Assembly: GCA_903850425.1 (NCBI GenBank)
Contig: CAINLR010000059.1
Location: 18,793 to 82,792 of the forward strand
Source: an uncultured Verrucomicrobia subdivision 3 bacterium
GTDB taxonomy: Bacteria > Verrucomicrobiota > Verrucomicrobiia > Limisphaerales > UBA11358
Reading direction: 5' to 3'
DNA: 64,000 nucleotides
Positions 1-8,098 of the stretch are shown here, one piece after another. The notes beneath the pieces are model-generated. The model was not told where the DNA came from, made no database searches, and saw nothing but the letters and a program-made list of their open reading frames with translations. The stretch's first letter is position 1, and the number at the start of each line of letters is the position of its first letter. The position numbers and the translations under genes were made by a program.

Positions 1-560
1 CGGAAACGAAAATCGGCGTAGAGAAAATATCCGCCGGGTTGCAGCCCGCGCGCCACCTCGGCCAAAAATTTGGGGAAGTTCGGATAACAATGCGACGCCT
101 CCACATTGATGACGGCGTCGAACGTGTCGGGCGCAAACGGCAGGTTCTCCGCATCGCCTTGCAGGAAGTTCAAGTTTTCCTCGCGGTGCCGCTGCTGGCA
201 AAAGCGAATACCCGTCGGATTCAAATCCAGCCCGGTGTAGCTGGCGGGTTGCAGCGTGCGCGTGAGATAACTCGCGCCGCCGCCGTGGCCGCAACTCACT
301 TCGAGCACCTTTTTGCCACGCAGTTCCACTTGCGTGGCGACGTGATGATAAAGCTGGATACAGGCGCGATTCGGCTCGTCGCTGGTCGTTAACGAAATGC
401 CCAGCGGCGGATTCTCCTCGTAGGCGTAGTTGAGAAACAACACTTCCTCGCCGTGCAGGCGCCGCGTTAAGAACGGATACCAAAGTCGCCAGATGGCCTT
501 GCGGATGCGGCCGATGGAAAATAGATGGTCAATGACAGGCACGCGAAATGTTTGCGCCAA
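1..560 (-). CDS. SAM-dependent class I methyltransferase (3' end outside window)
   Basis: Reading the minus strand from about 560 down to base 1 gives an uninterrupted frame of about 186 codons that runs off the window. It carries the class I methyltransferase motif [16 protein letters not shown], followed by [16 protein letters not shown], the motif II/III region [20 protein letters not shown] and the post-motif [14 protein letters not shown]. The [11 protein letters not shown] form is typical of small-molecule or lipid methyltransferases annotated as phthiotriol/fatty-acid O-methyltransferase-like. The substrate cannot be read from sequence. An in-frame stop lies just upstream and no ATG follows it, so the start is a TTG at 560 or a GTG at 542; neither has a clear ribosome site. 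It is 57 bp downstream of cstA on the same strand and may be cotranscribed. Confidence 0.8.
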   Translation of the reverse strand, partial: MAQTFRVPVIDHLFSIGRIRKAIWRLWYPFLTRRLHGEEVLFLNYAYEENPPLGISLTTSDEPNRACIQLYHHVATQVELRGKKVLEVSCGHGGGASYLTRTLQPASYTGLDLNPTGIRFCQQRHREENLNFLQGDAENLPFAPDTFDAVINVEASHCYPNFPKFLAEVARGLQPGGYFLYADFRF

Positions 561-617
561 ACTGTCGTGGACGCCAGATTTGATTCACTTGACTGACTCC
601 AAAACGCGGGGCGAAGG

Positions 618-2978
618 TCAGCAGCAGCGCCGGATGCCATTGAATTTTTCCTCGGTGACCTGCGCGAAGACTTTTTGATCGCTGGGCTTCTGACAGGCGC
701 AGACCTGCTGCCGCGCCCGCTCGAACTGTGTTTCGCCGGACAACTCCTTGGCCAGTCCCACCGCCAGCGCTGCCGCACCCGCCGCCGTGCGAAGATTCGG
801 ACCGGATTCTTTCAGGGCGTAATCAGGCAAATAAATCGGCTCAGATTCGTGTAGCACCGATGGTTTGCGTTTGGACAAAAGCAGAAACCATTCGCCGATG
901 CTCACGGCCACGATCACAGCGACCAACGCGAGGAAGGTTCCGGCCACGACGGCGTCGAGGAGATTGTTAAACGAAATTGTTCTTTGTTTTACGATCGCTG
1001 CTTCAATGGATTTCAAGCGTTCCTGCGAGCCGGGTTGGTTTAATCCAACATTAATCAGGGCAAGATTGTGCTTTGCCGTCAACTCCGACAAACCGTTGTT
1101 TTGAGCCGCCGCCAAAAATCCAATTCTCGGATCGGAATGAAAGATTTTCTCCGCGCCCGCCGTGAAGGTCACCGCCAGCAGCCAGACGAGCGGAATCAAA
1201 GTGATCAAGGCCAGTGCCGGTTGCGCCCTCATCCGCCCTTTGGCCACCTTCTCCCCCGCCGGGGGAGAAGGGCGGGATAGGATCGCCAGTTGCATCTTCA
1301 AAATAATGGTTGTGCCGAGGCAGAGCGCGATGGCGGCGAGCATTTGGTTGGCGATGCCGAATAGCGGCCAGAGCGAGTTGATGCCACCGAGCGGATCGCG
1401 CACGCCTTGAATCAGAAAATATCCCCACGCCCCCACCATCAGCGCGGCGGCCACGGGCGCGGCAAAAAAGTTTTTCGGATTGCCCAGCGGCTTCCACACA
1501 CGGCCCAAAACGCCTTGTAACAAATAGCGTCCGACGCGCGTGCCGGCGTCGAGCGTCGTCAAAATAAACAACGCCTCGAACATCACCGCGAAGTGATACC
1601 AGAGGTCCAGCCAGCGACCGTTGACGGCTTTGGAAAAAATATGCGCCATGCCGACCGCCAGTGTCGCCGCGCCGCCAGTGCGGCCAAATAAAGTTTTTTC
1701 GCCCAAGCTGGCCGCGAGCGAATTCATTTGATCAACGGTCACGGGGAAATTGAGCGCGTTGATTTTCGCGACGGTGGCGACCGGATCACCTTTGACGTTC
1801 ATGGAAAAATAAACGCCGGGATCAAGTGTGCAGGCGGCGATGAGCGCCATGATGGCGACGAACGATTCAAAACACATCGCGCCATAGCCGATGGGCCGCG
1901 CGTAATTTTCGCGGGTGATCAGCTTGGGCGTGGTGCCGCTGGCGATGAGCGAATGAAACCCGGAAATTGCGCCGCACGCGATGGTGATGAAACAGAACGG
2001 AAATAATTTCCCAGCCACGACCAGGCCGGAGCCGTCGGTGAACTGCGTGAGCGCGGGCATTTGCAGATGCGGCAGCGTGAACAGAATTCCCAAGGCGAGC
2101 GCGAGGATCGTGCCAAGCTTCATGAAGGTGCTCAGGTAATCGCGCGGCGCGAGCATGAGCCAGACGGGCAAACTGCTGGAAATGACACCGTAGCCGATGA
2201 TGATCCACGCGAGTGAAATGTCATGCAGTCCGAACACCTGTGACCAATGGGCGTTTTCGTAAACGAGCTTGCCGCCCCAAACCGCCAGCAGCAGCAACGC
2301 GATGCCGATGGCCGTGGCTTCGAGAATTTTTCCGACGCGCAGAAACCGCATGTAGCCGCCCATGAGGAGGGCGATGGGAATCGTCGCGCCGACGGTGAAG
2401 ACGCCCCAGGGACTTTCTGCCAGCGCCCGGACGACCACCAGCGCCAGCACGGCGAGGAGAATGGTAAGGATGGCGAGAATCGCGAACACGGCAATCGCGC
2501 CGGCAGTGGAATTCAATTCCTCCTTCAAAATTTCCGCGAGCGATTTGCCATCGCGCCGCATGGAGGCGAACAAGATCACGAAATCCTGCACTGCGCCGCC
2601 GAGCACGACGCCAATCAAAATCCACAGCGCACCGGGCAAATAACCGAATTGCGCTGCCAACACTGGCCCGACGAGCGGCCCCGGTCCGGCAATCGCCGCG
2701 AAGTGATGGCCAAACAAAATCCATTTGTTCGTGCGGACGAAATCCTTGCCGTCGTCGTGGACTTCGCAGGGCGGAGCGCGGCGGTTGTCCAGCACGAGCA
2801 CGCGGAGCGCAATCCACTTCGAGTAAAACCGGTAACCGATGACATAGGTGCAGATGGCAGCGATGAGCAGATAGGCGGAATTCACGGGCTCGCCGCGCTG
2901 GAACGCAATGGTCGCGTAAGCCCACGCGCCCACCAAGGCGAGCGCGAGCCAGAACAGCGGGGCGAGAATTTTTTTCAT
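618..2978 (-). CDS. cstA: Carbon starvation protein CstA (peptide/pyruvate transporter)
   Basis: A 786-residue polytopic inner-membrane protein with the CstA family hallmarks: an N-terminal region ending in KDFVRTNKWILFGHHFAAI, then AGPGPLVGPVLAAQFGYLPG and GGAVQDFVILFASMRRDGKS, followed by many hydrophobic helices and the conserved FTAGAEKIFHSDPRIGFLA segment. CstA proteins import peptides or pyruvate during carbon limitation. It is somewhat longer than the E. coli protein (701 aa). Part of the extra length is about 18 residues around SRPSPPAGEKVAKGRM, which are encoded by a palindromic repeat (1224-1283) inserted in frame between two membrane segments. The start ATG at 2978 fits the hydrophobic N-terminus MKKILAPLFWLALAL. 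Confidence 0.95.
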   Translation of the reverse strand: MKKILAPLFWLALALVGAWAYATIAFQRGEPVNSAYLLIAAICTYVIGYRFYSKWIALRVLVLDNRRAPPCEVHDDGKDFVRTNKWILFGHHFAAIAGPGPLVGPVLAAQFGYLPGALWILIGVVLGGAVQDFVILFASMRRDGKSLAEILKEELNSTAGAIAVFAILAILTILLAVLALVVVRALAESPWGVFTVGATIPIALLMGGYMRFLRVGKILEATAIGIALLLLAVWGGKLVYENAHWSQVFGLHDISLAWIIIGYGVISSSLPVWLMLAPRDYLSTFMKLGTILALALGILFTLPHLQMPALTQFTDGSGLVVAGKLFPFCFITIACGAISGFHSLIASGTTPKLITRENYARPIGYGAMCFESFVAIMALIAACTLDPGVYFSMNVKGDPVATVAKINALNFPVTVDQMNSLAASLGEKTLFGRTGGAATLAVGMAHIFSKAVNGRWLDLWYHFAVMFEALFILTTLDAGTRVGRYLLQGVLGRVWKPLGNPKNFFAAPVAAALMVGAWGYFLIQGVRDPLGGINSLWPLFGIANQMLAAIALCLGTTIILKMQLAILSRPSPPAGEKVAKGRMRAQPALALITLIPLVWLLAVTFTAGAEKIFHSDPRIGFLAAAQNNGLSELTAKHNLALINVGLNQPGSQERLKSIEAAIVKQRTISFNNLLDAVVAGTFLALVAVIVAVSIGEWFLLLSKRKPSVLHESEPIYLPDYALKESGPNLRTAAGAAALAVGLAKELSGETQFERARQQVCACQKPSDQKVFAQVTEEKFNGIRRCC
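1224..1283. repeat. REP-like palindrome inserted in frame in cstA
   Basis: The core CTTCTCCCCCGCCGGGGGAG is a near-perfect palindrome flanked by CGCCCTCATCCGCCC on one side and GGGCGGGATAGG on the other. It is translated in cstA as the PSPPAGEKVAKGRMRAQP segment, which looks foreign to the family. It resembles the CTCTCCC/GGGAGAG-type units found inside dnaE at 21262-21422. Confidence 0.7.
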
Positions 2979-3070
2979 CGGGTCGGCCCTTTGCTAAAGG
3001 AAGCGCCGAGCCGGCGCAAGCGCGAACACGCTCGACAAGCCGGTTTTTTCGGCGTAAATGAAAATCAGTT

Positions 3071-3568
3071 ATGAACACAAACACTTTCAAAGCCCCGTGG
3101 GGAAAGGCGCTACGCTGGATGTCGGCTGGCAGTTCGCTGATCATTCTGGCGGCGACGATTCCCCGGTCGCTAACCATCGCGCCGGATTATTTGCGCTGGC
3201 TGATGGTGCTGCCGTTGCTGCTGTTGCCCGCCGCAGCGCTGTTCATCATCCGCAGCTACTCGATTGAACCGAACACGCTGGCAATCCAACGGCTGATGTG
3301 GACCACGCGACTGCCGCTCTCGGGGCTGCAATCCGCTGAACTCATTCCCGGCGCCATGCGCCGAAGCCTTCGGCTCTGCGGCAACGGCGGGTTGTTCTCC
3401 TTCACCGGTTGGTATCGGAGCCGCGCGCTGGGCAATTATCGAGCGTTCGTCACCGATTTGACCCAAACGGTGGTGCTGCGGTTTCCGCAACGCATCATCG
3501 TGGTCTCGCCGGAAAAGCCCGGGCAATTTGTCGCGGAAATTTCCCAGTTCGCTTTTCGCACGACTTAA
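3071..3568 (+). CDS. Small membrane protein with bacterial PH-like domain
   Basis: A 165-residue protein with two N-terminal membrane segments (about residues 15-32 and 40-62, the second being LRWLMVLPLLLLPAAALFII). The soluble C-terminal part begins YSIEPNTLAIQRLMWTTRLPL and ends LRFPQRIIVVSPEKPGQFV. This matches the strand pattern of bacterial PH domains that sit behind membrane anchors (DUF304/bPH-like); the final IIVVSPEKPGQFVAEI is typical of that fold. The function is unknown. It starts 92 bp from the divergent cstA start and is followed within 10 bp by a Cys-rich small protein gene, with which it probably forms an operon. Confidence 0.65.
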   Translation: MNTNTFKAPWGKALRWMSAGSSLIILAATIPRSLTIAPDYLRWLMVLPLLLLPAAALFIIRSYSIEPNTLAIQRLMWTTRLPLSGLQSAELIPGAMRRSLRLCGNGGLFSFTGWYRSRALGNYRAFVTDLTQTVVLRFPQRIIVVSPEKPGQFVAEISQFAFRTT

Positions 3569-3577
3569 AATTTCCAC

Positions 3578-3877
3578 ATGATGACCCGTCATTGTCACAA
3601 CTGCGGCGAAACCTGGACCATCAACGGCAATCCCGGCCGCGGCGAAACCTGCATGAAATGCCGCGCCGATCTGCGCGTGTGCCTGAATTGCACGAGCTAC
3701 GATCCGCGCGCGGCCGAACAATGCCGCGAACGCCGCGCCGACCTGGTGTTCGACAAGCACCTCGGCAATTTCTGCGAATACTTCGAGTTCATCCGGCGCC
3801 AATGGGTGACCAAAGAAATCAAGCTGACCCGCGAGGAGGCGGCACGGGCGCATCTGAAAAAGTTGCTCGGCGACTGA
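3578..3877 (+). CDS. Cys-rich small protein, putative zinc-binding
   Basis: A 99-residue protein with paired cysteines CHNCGETW near the N-terminus, then CMKCRADLRVCLNCTSYDP, a lone C in EQCRERRADLVFDKHLGNFC and the terminal FCEYFEF. The CxxC pairs suggest a zinc ribbon; the ADLVFDKHLGNFCEYFEF block looks like a conserved signature. I do not recognise a characterised homologue. It starts with two consecutive Met codons (3578 or 3581), 10 bp after the PH-like membrane protein and 25 bp before a glycosyltransferase gene, so the three genes are likely one transcript. No catalytic function is proposed. Confidence 0.65.
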   Translation: MMTRHCHNCGETWTINGNPGRGETCMKCRADLRVCLNCTSYDPRAAEQCRERRADLVFDKHLGNFCEYFEFIRRQWVTKEIKLTREEAARAHLKKLLGD

Positions 3878-3902
3878 ACGGCGACGCGCTAGCATCTACC
3901 GA

Positions 3903-4778
3903 ATGACAGTCAGCGGATTCACCTTTTTGCGCAATGGCCAGCGGCTTGGCTATCCGTTCGTCGCGTCCATCCGCTCCATCCTGCCGCTCGTGGATGAGTT
4001 CGTCATCGCGCTCGGACCCTGCGACGACGACACGGAAAAAATGGTGCGCGAGATCGGCGACCCGAAAATCCGCATCATCCCGACGACCTGGAATGAGCGC
4101 CTCCGCAGCGATTATTCAGTGAAAGGCTTTGTGTTCGGCCAGCAGAAATCCATCGCGCTCTTCAACTGCACCGGCGACTGGGCGTTTTATCTCGAAGCCG
4201 ACGAAGTGCTGCACGAAGACGAGCTGCCGAAAATCCGCGCAGCGATGGAAAAGCATCTGAACAACGAGCGTGTCGAGGCGCTGGCGTTTGATTACCTGCA
4301 TTTTTACGGCAACAAAAACACCATCGCCTGGTCGCCCGGTTGGTATCGCAGCGAAGTGCGCATCATCCGCAACACCATTCCGACGTGGTCGAGCGAGTCG
4401 CTTTTTTTCAACGTCGTGGACGGCCATAAAAAATCGCGTTACCCGCGTGCGGCGCAAACCGGCGCGACGATTTATCACTACGGCTGGGTGCGCAGCGAGG
4501 CGCAGATGAATTTAAAGGCCGGTGCCACGCACAAATATTGGGAGAACGCGCCGGCGGCGAACGTGGACTACTCGAAAATTGACGCGGCGGCATTGAAATT
4601 GTTTTCCGGCACGCATCCCAAAGTCGTTCAAGACTGGCTGCCGCAGGCGGAAGGAATTTTTCTGTCTGATCCGAACCATCAACTAACTTCCCGCGAAAAA
4701 AAGCACCGGCGGATGTTGTGGCTGGAAAAAACCTGCGGGCTGAAGTTCAGCAAAACCCACTACCAATTGGTGAATTGA
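3903..4778 (+). CDS. Glycosyltransferase family 2-like protein
   Basis: A 291-residue cytoplasmic protein. The N-terminal TVSGFTFLRNGQRLGYPFV and the SILPLVDEFVIALGPCDDDT stretch match the start of GT2 (GT-A fold) enzymes that build surface glycans. GDWAFYLEADEVLHEDEL supplies the DxD-type (here EAD) metal/nucleotide-sugar site near residue 97. The middle section RSEVRIIRNTIPTWSSES fits acceptor-side motifs seen in related proteins. Donor and acceptor cannot be inferred. It opens the surface-glycan region; its 3' end overlaps the convergent GT9 gene by 32 bp (4747-4778). Confidence 0.8.
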   Translation: MTVSGFTFLRNGQRLGYPFVASIRSILPLVDEFVIALGPCDDDTEKMVREIGDPKIRIIPTTWNERLRSDYSVKGFVFGQQKSIALFNCTGDWAFYLEADEVLHEDELPKIRAAMEKHLNNERVEALAFDYLHFYGNKNTIAWSPGWYRSEVRIIRNTIPTWSSESLFFNVVDGHKKSRYPRAAQTGATIYHYGWVRSEAQMNLKAGATHKYWENAPAANVDYSKIDAAALKLFSGTHPKVVQDWLPQAEGIFLSDPNHQLTSREKKHRRMLWLEKTCGLKFSKTHYQLVN

Positions 4779-5742
4779 ACGCCTTGCCAGTTTCGGCAAT
4801 GACCGTTTCCACTGCGATGCTGTCGAGGTGATCTTTGCGTGGTGCCACCAACACCCAATCGCGGCGCTGAAATAAAATCGGCCGGCCGGGTGCCAGATTG
4901 CCGACCAGCATCAACGCCCGTTTCCCTTGAGCGAGGGCGAGATGCAACATGCCGGTGTCGCCACCGAGGACGAGCGTGGACAACTGCATCAAGCCGCCGG
5001 TGACCAGCAGCGGCACGCCGGCAAAAACGGGGAAATTTTCCACGCGCGCCGGTTCCAGCGCGGCGAGATCACCCGGGCCGCCGCCGAAAATAATTTGCAC
5101 GCCCTGCTCCCGCCAATGCTGTGCCACGGCGAGATAGTTTTTCAGCGGCCAATTTTTGTGGGGCGAACTGGTGAACGGTTGGAGAAACAGCGTCGGCCTC
5201 GCCAAATCCAGCTTGTGCGCGGCAAATATTGTCTTGGCCGCTATCAGCGCATCTTCGGGCAGATAAAATTGATTTTGGATCGGGCCAATCTTCAGTCCGC
5301 ACGCGCGCAGCAATTGGAGATTCCCTTCCGCCGGATGTAAATCCTCGTTCCGTTTCACGCCCTGTGTGTAGGCCCAGTCACGGCCACGGCCATAAACCGT
5401 GCCCCAGCGTTCGCCGGCGCCGGTGAGCCGCGTGAGCCACGCGGTTTCGCCGTAGCCTTGCAGGTCAATGACGAGTGAAAATTTCCCCGCGCGCAGCCGG
5501 CGAATTAGGCCGAAAAATTCCGGCACGGCGCGCAACGGCGTTTTTAGGGCGGCACGATCAATGGAAATGACTTCATTCACCGCGCGAAATCCCTGCAACA
5601 ACGGGGTGTTTTCCTTGACGGTGAAAAACGTGATGTGCGCGTCGGGAAAATTTTCGCGGACGGCGTGGACGGCTGGGAGCGTGAGCACCACGTCGCCGAT
5701 GGCTTTGAACCGGACGATCAGAATGTTTCTGGGCGACTTCAC
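4747..5742 (-). CDS. Glycosyltransferase family 9 (heptosyltransferase-like)
   Basis: A 331-residue GT-B enzyme of the heptosyltransferase family that extends LPS core or similar glycans. The N-terminal ILIVRFKAIGDVVLTLPAVH is the family signature, the centre has LFLQPFTSSPHKNWPLKNYL, and the C-terminal donor site is TLVLGGDTGMLHLALAQGKR. The start is placed at a GTG (5742) because KSPRNILIVRF begins there and it makes a GTGA overlap with the stop of the upstream glycosyltransferase; a longer in-frame extension lies inside that gene and is unlikely to be used. The 3' end overlaps the convergent GT2 gene. Confidence 0.88.
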   Translation of the reverse strand: MKSPRNILIVRFKAIGDVVLTLPAVHAVRENFPDAHITFFTVKENTPLLQGFRAVNEVISIDRAALKTPLRAVPEFFGLIRRLRAGKFSLVIDLQGYGETAWLTRLTGAGERWGTVYGRGRDWAYTQGVKRNEDLHPAEGNLQLLRACGLKIGPIQNQFYLPEDALIAAKTIFAAHKLDLARPTLFLQPFTSSPHKNWPLKNYLAVAQHWREQGVQIIFGGGPGDLAALEPARVENFPVFAGVPLLVTGGLMQLSTLVLGGDTGMLHLALAQGKRALMLVGNLAPGRPILFQRRDWVLVAPRKDHLDSIAVETVIAETGKAFNSPIGSGFC

Positions 5743-6929
5743 TTTTGCGCGGCGAGGGCGGATTCCACGGCGGCGACCAGCGCGGAACGGAATGCGCCGC
5801 GCGAACACGTCTTGGCGTAAGCCTGCGCGCCTGCCTGCCACTTGGCGAGTTCCGTGGGCGCGGCGGCGGCGGCTTGCATGATGGCGCGCTGCAACTCCGG
5901 CACGTTGCCGGATTCGAATAGCACACCCATGCCGAATTGCCGCACGACGTGGCCGATCAAATATTCATCAGAAGCAATGGCCGGTTTGCCGGCGCCAGCC
6001 GCGCGCGACAACACGCCGCTGCCGTCGAGATGGCGGATATACGGCAGCAAAACGGCGTCGCACGCGGCGAATAATTGCTTCTCCTCCTCGGCGGAAACGT
6101 AGCGGTTCACAATTTCCGCACGACCTTGCGAACGCAATGTTTCCAGATCGCGAGACATCTGCTCATTCTTCGGCTGCAAGCCGGCGCAGAGCAGAAACGC
6201 CTTGCCGGGCGCGGACATTTTGAGCATGGCCTCGACGGCGAGGTGCAGACCTTTGCGCTTGTAACCGCCGCCGTAAAAGAGAAAGACGAACTTGCCTTCC
6301 GGCAGATTGAATTGCTTGCGCGAGGCGGCGCGGTCGGCGTGAAAATTTTCAGGATACGGATCGGCGAGCAGATGAATCGGCGCGCCGGGATATTCTTTCT
6401 GCGCGAGGCCGCAGAGCAACGGATCAATCATCAGCAACGGGTTCAGCCAGCCGTTTTTGACGAGGCGGCGGAAGCCGAGCTTCTTCATCGCCTGATTCGG
6501 CGACAGCGCGCTGGCGTTGAGAAACAGTGGTCGAAAATAGATGCCGCCGAGCCGTCCGCGCAGACGCTCACTGGGCATTAATCCAAAGGCCGCGCGACGC
6601 AACGAGGTCGAGGCGAGATCGTTGAAGTTCGCCAGGAATGCGAGCGCCGCGCCGGATTTTTTCAGACAGGCGGCGACCTGCGCGGGCGATGTGATTTTGG
6701 CCTCGTCAGATTTGTCGGCGATGGCGGGAATGATCTTCACCTGCGGCAACAGGTCGGCCATCTGGCCTTCGATGCGTTTCATTGCCGCGGGCCGCGTGTC
6801 CAGCGCGAGCGTCAGCGCGAAGCCGGCACCAAGCAAATCCTCGGTGATAAAGCGCAGCCAGCCGACGTGATGGCCATCCACGCTCGGCTCGTAAATCAAA
6901 ACGCTGCGGTTCAATTTTCTTGCGTCCAT
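5739..6929 (-). CDS. Glycosyltransferase family 4-like protein
   Basis: A 396-residue GT-B glycosyltransferase. The N-terminal SVLIYEPSVDGHHVGWLRFI resembles sugar transferases that open with a GHxxG loop; the C-terminal half has FVFLFYGGGYKRKGLHLAVE, DAVLLPYIRHLDGSGVLSRAAGA-like acceptor residues and the closing PELQRAIMQAAAA helix, a usual GT4 layout. The start at 6929 (MDARKLNRSVLIYE) is preferred; an upstream extension would be translated from a dispersed repeat. It is coupled to the downstream GT9 gene through GTGA. The sugar specificity is unknown. Confidence 0.82.
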   Translation of the reverse strand: MDARKLNRSVLIYEPSVDGHHVGWLRFITEDLLGAGFALTLALDTRPAAMKRIEGQMADLLPQVKIIPAIADKSDEAKITSPAQVAACLKKSGAALAFLANFNDLASTSLRRAAFGLMPSERLRGRLGGIYFRPLFLNASALSPNQAMKKLGFRRLVKNGWLNPLLMIDPLLCGLAQKEYPGAPIHLLADPYPENFHADRAASRKQFNLPEGKFVFLFYGGGYKRKGLHLAVEAMLKMSAPGKAFLLCAGLQPKNEQMSRDLETLRSQGRAEIVNRYVSAEEEKQLFAACDAVLLPYIRHLDGSGVLSRAAGAGKPAIASDEYLIGHVVRQFGMGVLFESGNVPELQRAIMQAAAAAPTELAKWQAGAQAYAKTCSRGAFRSALVAAVESALAAQK

Positions 6930-6941
6930 GAATCCTATTCT

Positions 6942-7132
6942 AGTTCGCGATCCAGATGCGGCTGATTTGTTTTTCAATAGCACCGGGCTTCCGCCCGGTG
7001 GTTGGTTCAGTTGCGGACGAGAGCCGTTTCAACGGCTTCTGCCATTGCCGCCAAGCCGTTAAAACGGCTCGATCGCAATCGCGACGCGGCACACCGGGCT
7101 GAAGCCCGGTGTTAATGATAGGCTGAACTGGA
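6942..7132. repeat. Compound palindromic repeat (CACCGGGC family)
   Basis: Nested inverted repeats fill most of the gap between two glycosyltransferase genes. CACCGGGCTTCCGCCCGGTG (6981-7000) is mirrored by CACCGGGCTGAAGCCCGGTG (7092-7111). Inside lie GAGCCGTTTCAACGGCTTC (7021-7039) and AAGCCGTTAAAACGGCTC. The outer arms GCGATCCAG and CTGGATCGC also pair. There is no open reading frame or transposase, so it is a non-autonomous repeat. Confidence 0.75.
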
Positions 7133-7145
7133 TCGCGCATCAGAA

Positions 7146-7937
7146 TCATTCGCTCGGCGGTTTTTCGTTTTGCACCTGATAGACCTTGAGGTAGCGCAGG
7201 AAGGTGTAGATGGCGATGATGCGCGCGATGGTCAAGCCCTGCCAGCCATCGAGAAAACCGAGCCGCAGAAAATAGGTGCGGATGAATCGCCACCACGGCC
7301 GGAACAGCACCTCCGCAAAGTGAACTTTCTTCTTCTTCGCGGCGCATTCCTGCACGAAATAGTCCACCGTGAGCAGCGTCTTCTTCAGCTCGTGCTCCAG
7401 CGATTCCATGCTGTGATGGAGCAGGTCGTTTTTCAAATCGCCGGTCGCGCCGCTGACGACGAGCGATTCGTGCAGATGCTTGTCGCCCCAGTTGGCTTGG
7501 CCGCGCTGCCAGAGCCGGGCCTTGCGGTCGGGATACCAGTCGCCGTGGCGGATCCAGCGGCCATGGTAAAACGTGCAGCGCGGAAAACGATAGGCGGCGC
7601 AGGGCGGATTGGATTGATTCTGCGCGAACAGCCGGATGATTTCGTCGCGCAGTTCGGGCGTGATGATTTCGTCGGCGTCAATCGCCAGCAACCACGGCTG
7701 CGTGGCGCAACTCGACGCGAAGTCGCGGTGAACGGCGTGGCCGCGCCACGGCTGGCTGAAAACTTTCGCGCCGTAAGTTTGCGCAATTTTATCTGTGCCA
7801 TCCGTGACCTTGTCGTCAATGGCGAGAATGATCTCGCTTGTCCAACCTTGCACGCTGTCGAGCGCGCGGCGGATGCGGTGCGCCTCGTTGCCGGCGACGA
7901 TGCAAACGGAGATGGGCAAACGTTGTGTAATGGTCAT
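7146..7937 (-). CDS. Glycosyltransferase family 2, LPS core (WaaE/KdtX-like)
   Basis: A 263-residue GT2 enzyme. The N-terminal PISVCIVAGNEAHRIRRALD and ALDSVQGWTSEIILAIDDKV, the ATQPWLLAIDADEIITPEL acceptor/metal motif and the FPRCTFYHGRWIRHGDWYPD-type block are characteristic of WaaE-like beta-1,4-glucosyltransferases that modify LPS heptose. The C-terminus has a hydrophobic stretch (FIRTYFLRLGFLDGWQGL) that probably associates with the membrane. The ATG at 7937 has GGAAG 8 bases upstream, better than the in-frame GTG at 7952. Specificity is inferred only from family resemblance. Confidence 0.86.
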   Translation of the reverse strand: MTITQRLPISVCIVAGNEAHRIRRALDSVQGWTSEIILAIDDKVTDGTDKIAQTYGAKVFSQPWRGHAVHRDFASSCATQPWLLAIDADEIITPELRDEIIRLFAQNQSNPPCAAYRFPRCTFYHGRWIRHGDWYPDRKARLWQRGQANWGDKHLHESLVVSGATGDLKNDLLHHSMESLEHELKKTLLTVDYFVQECAAKKKKVHFAEVLFRPWWRFIRTYFLRLGFLDGWQGLTIARIIAIYTFLRYLKVYQVQNEKPPSE

Positions 7938-8098
7938 GACGTCAGCTTCCACCCAAGCTCGTGCTTTCGCCGGTCGGAATGCTTGACGCCAGCATCATAT
8001 TTGTAAAAGGCCCCACCGGCAAAAAGTTTATTGCGTCGCGCCGGGACATACGGGAGGCTGTTCGCTGGTTTTACGATTTTAGGCCGCGACCACCGCAC

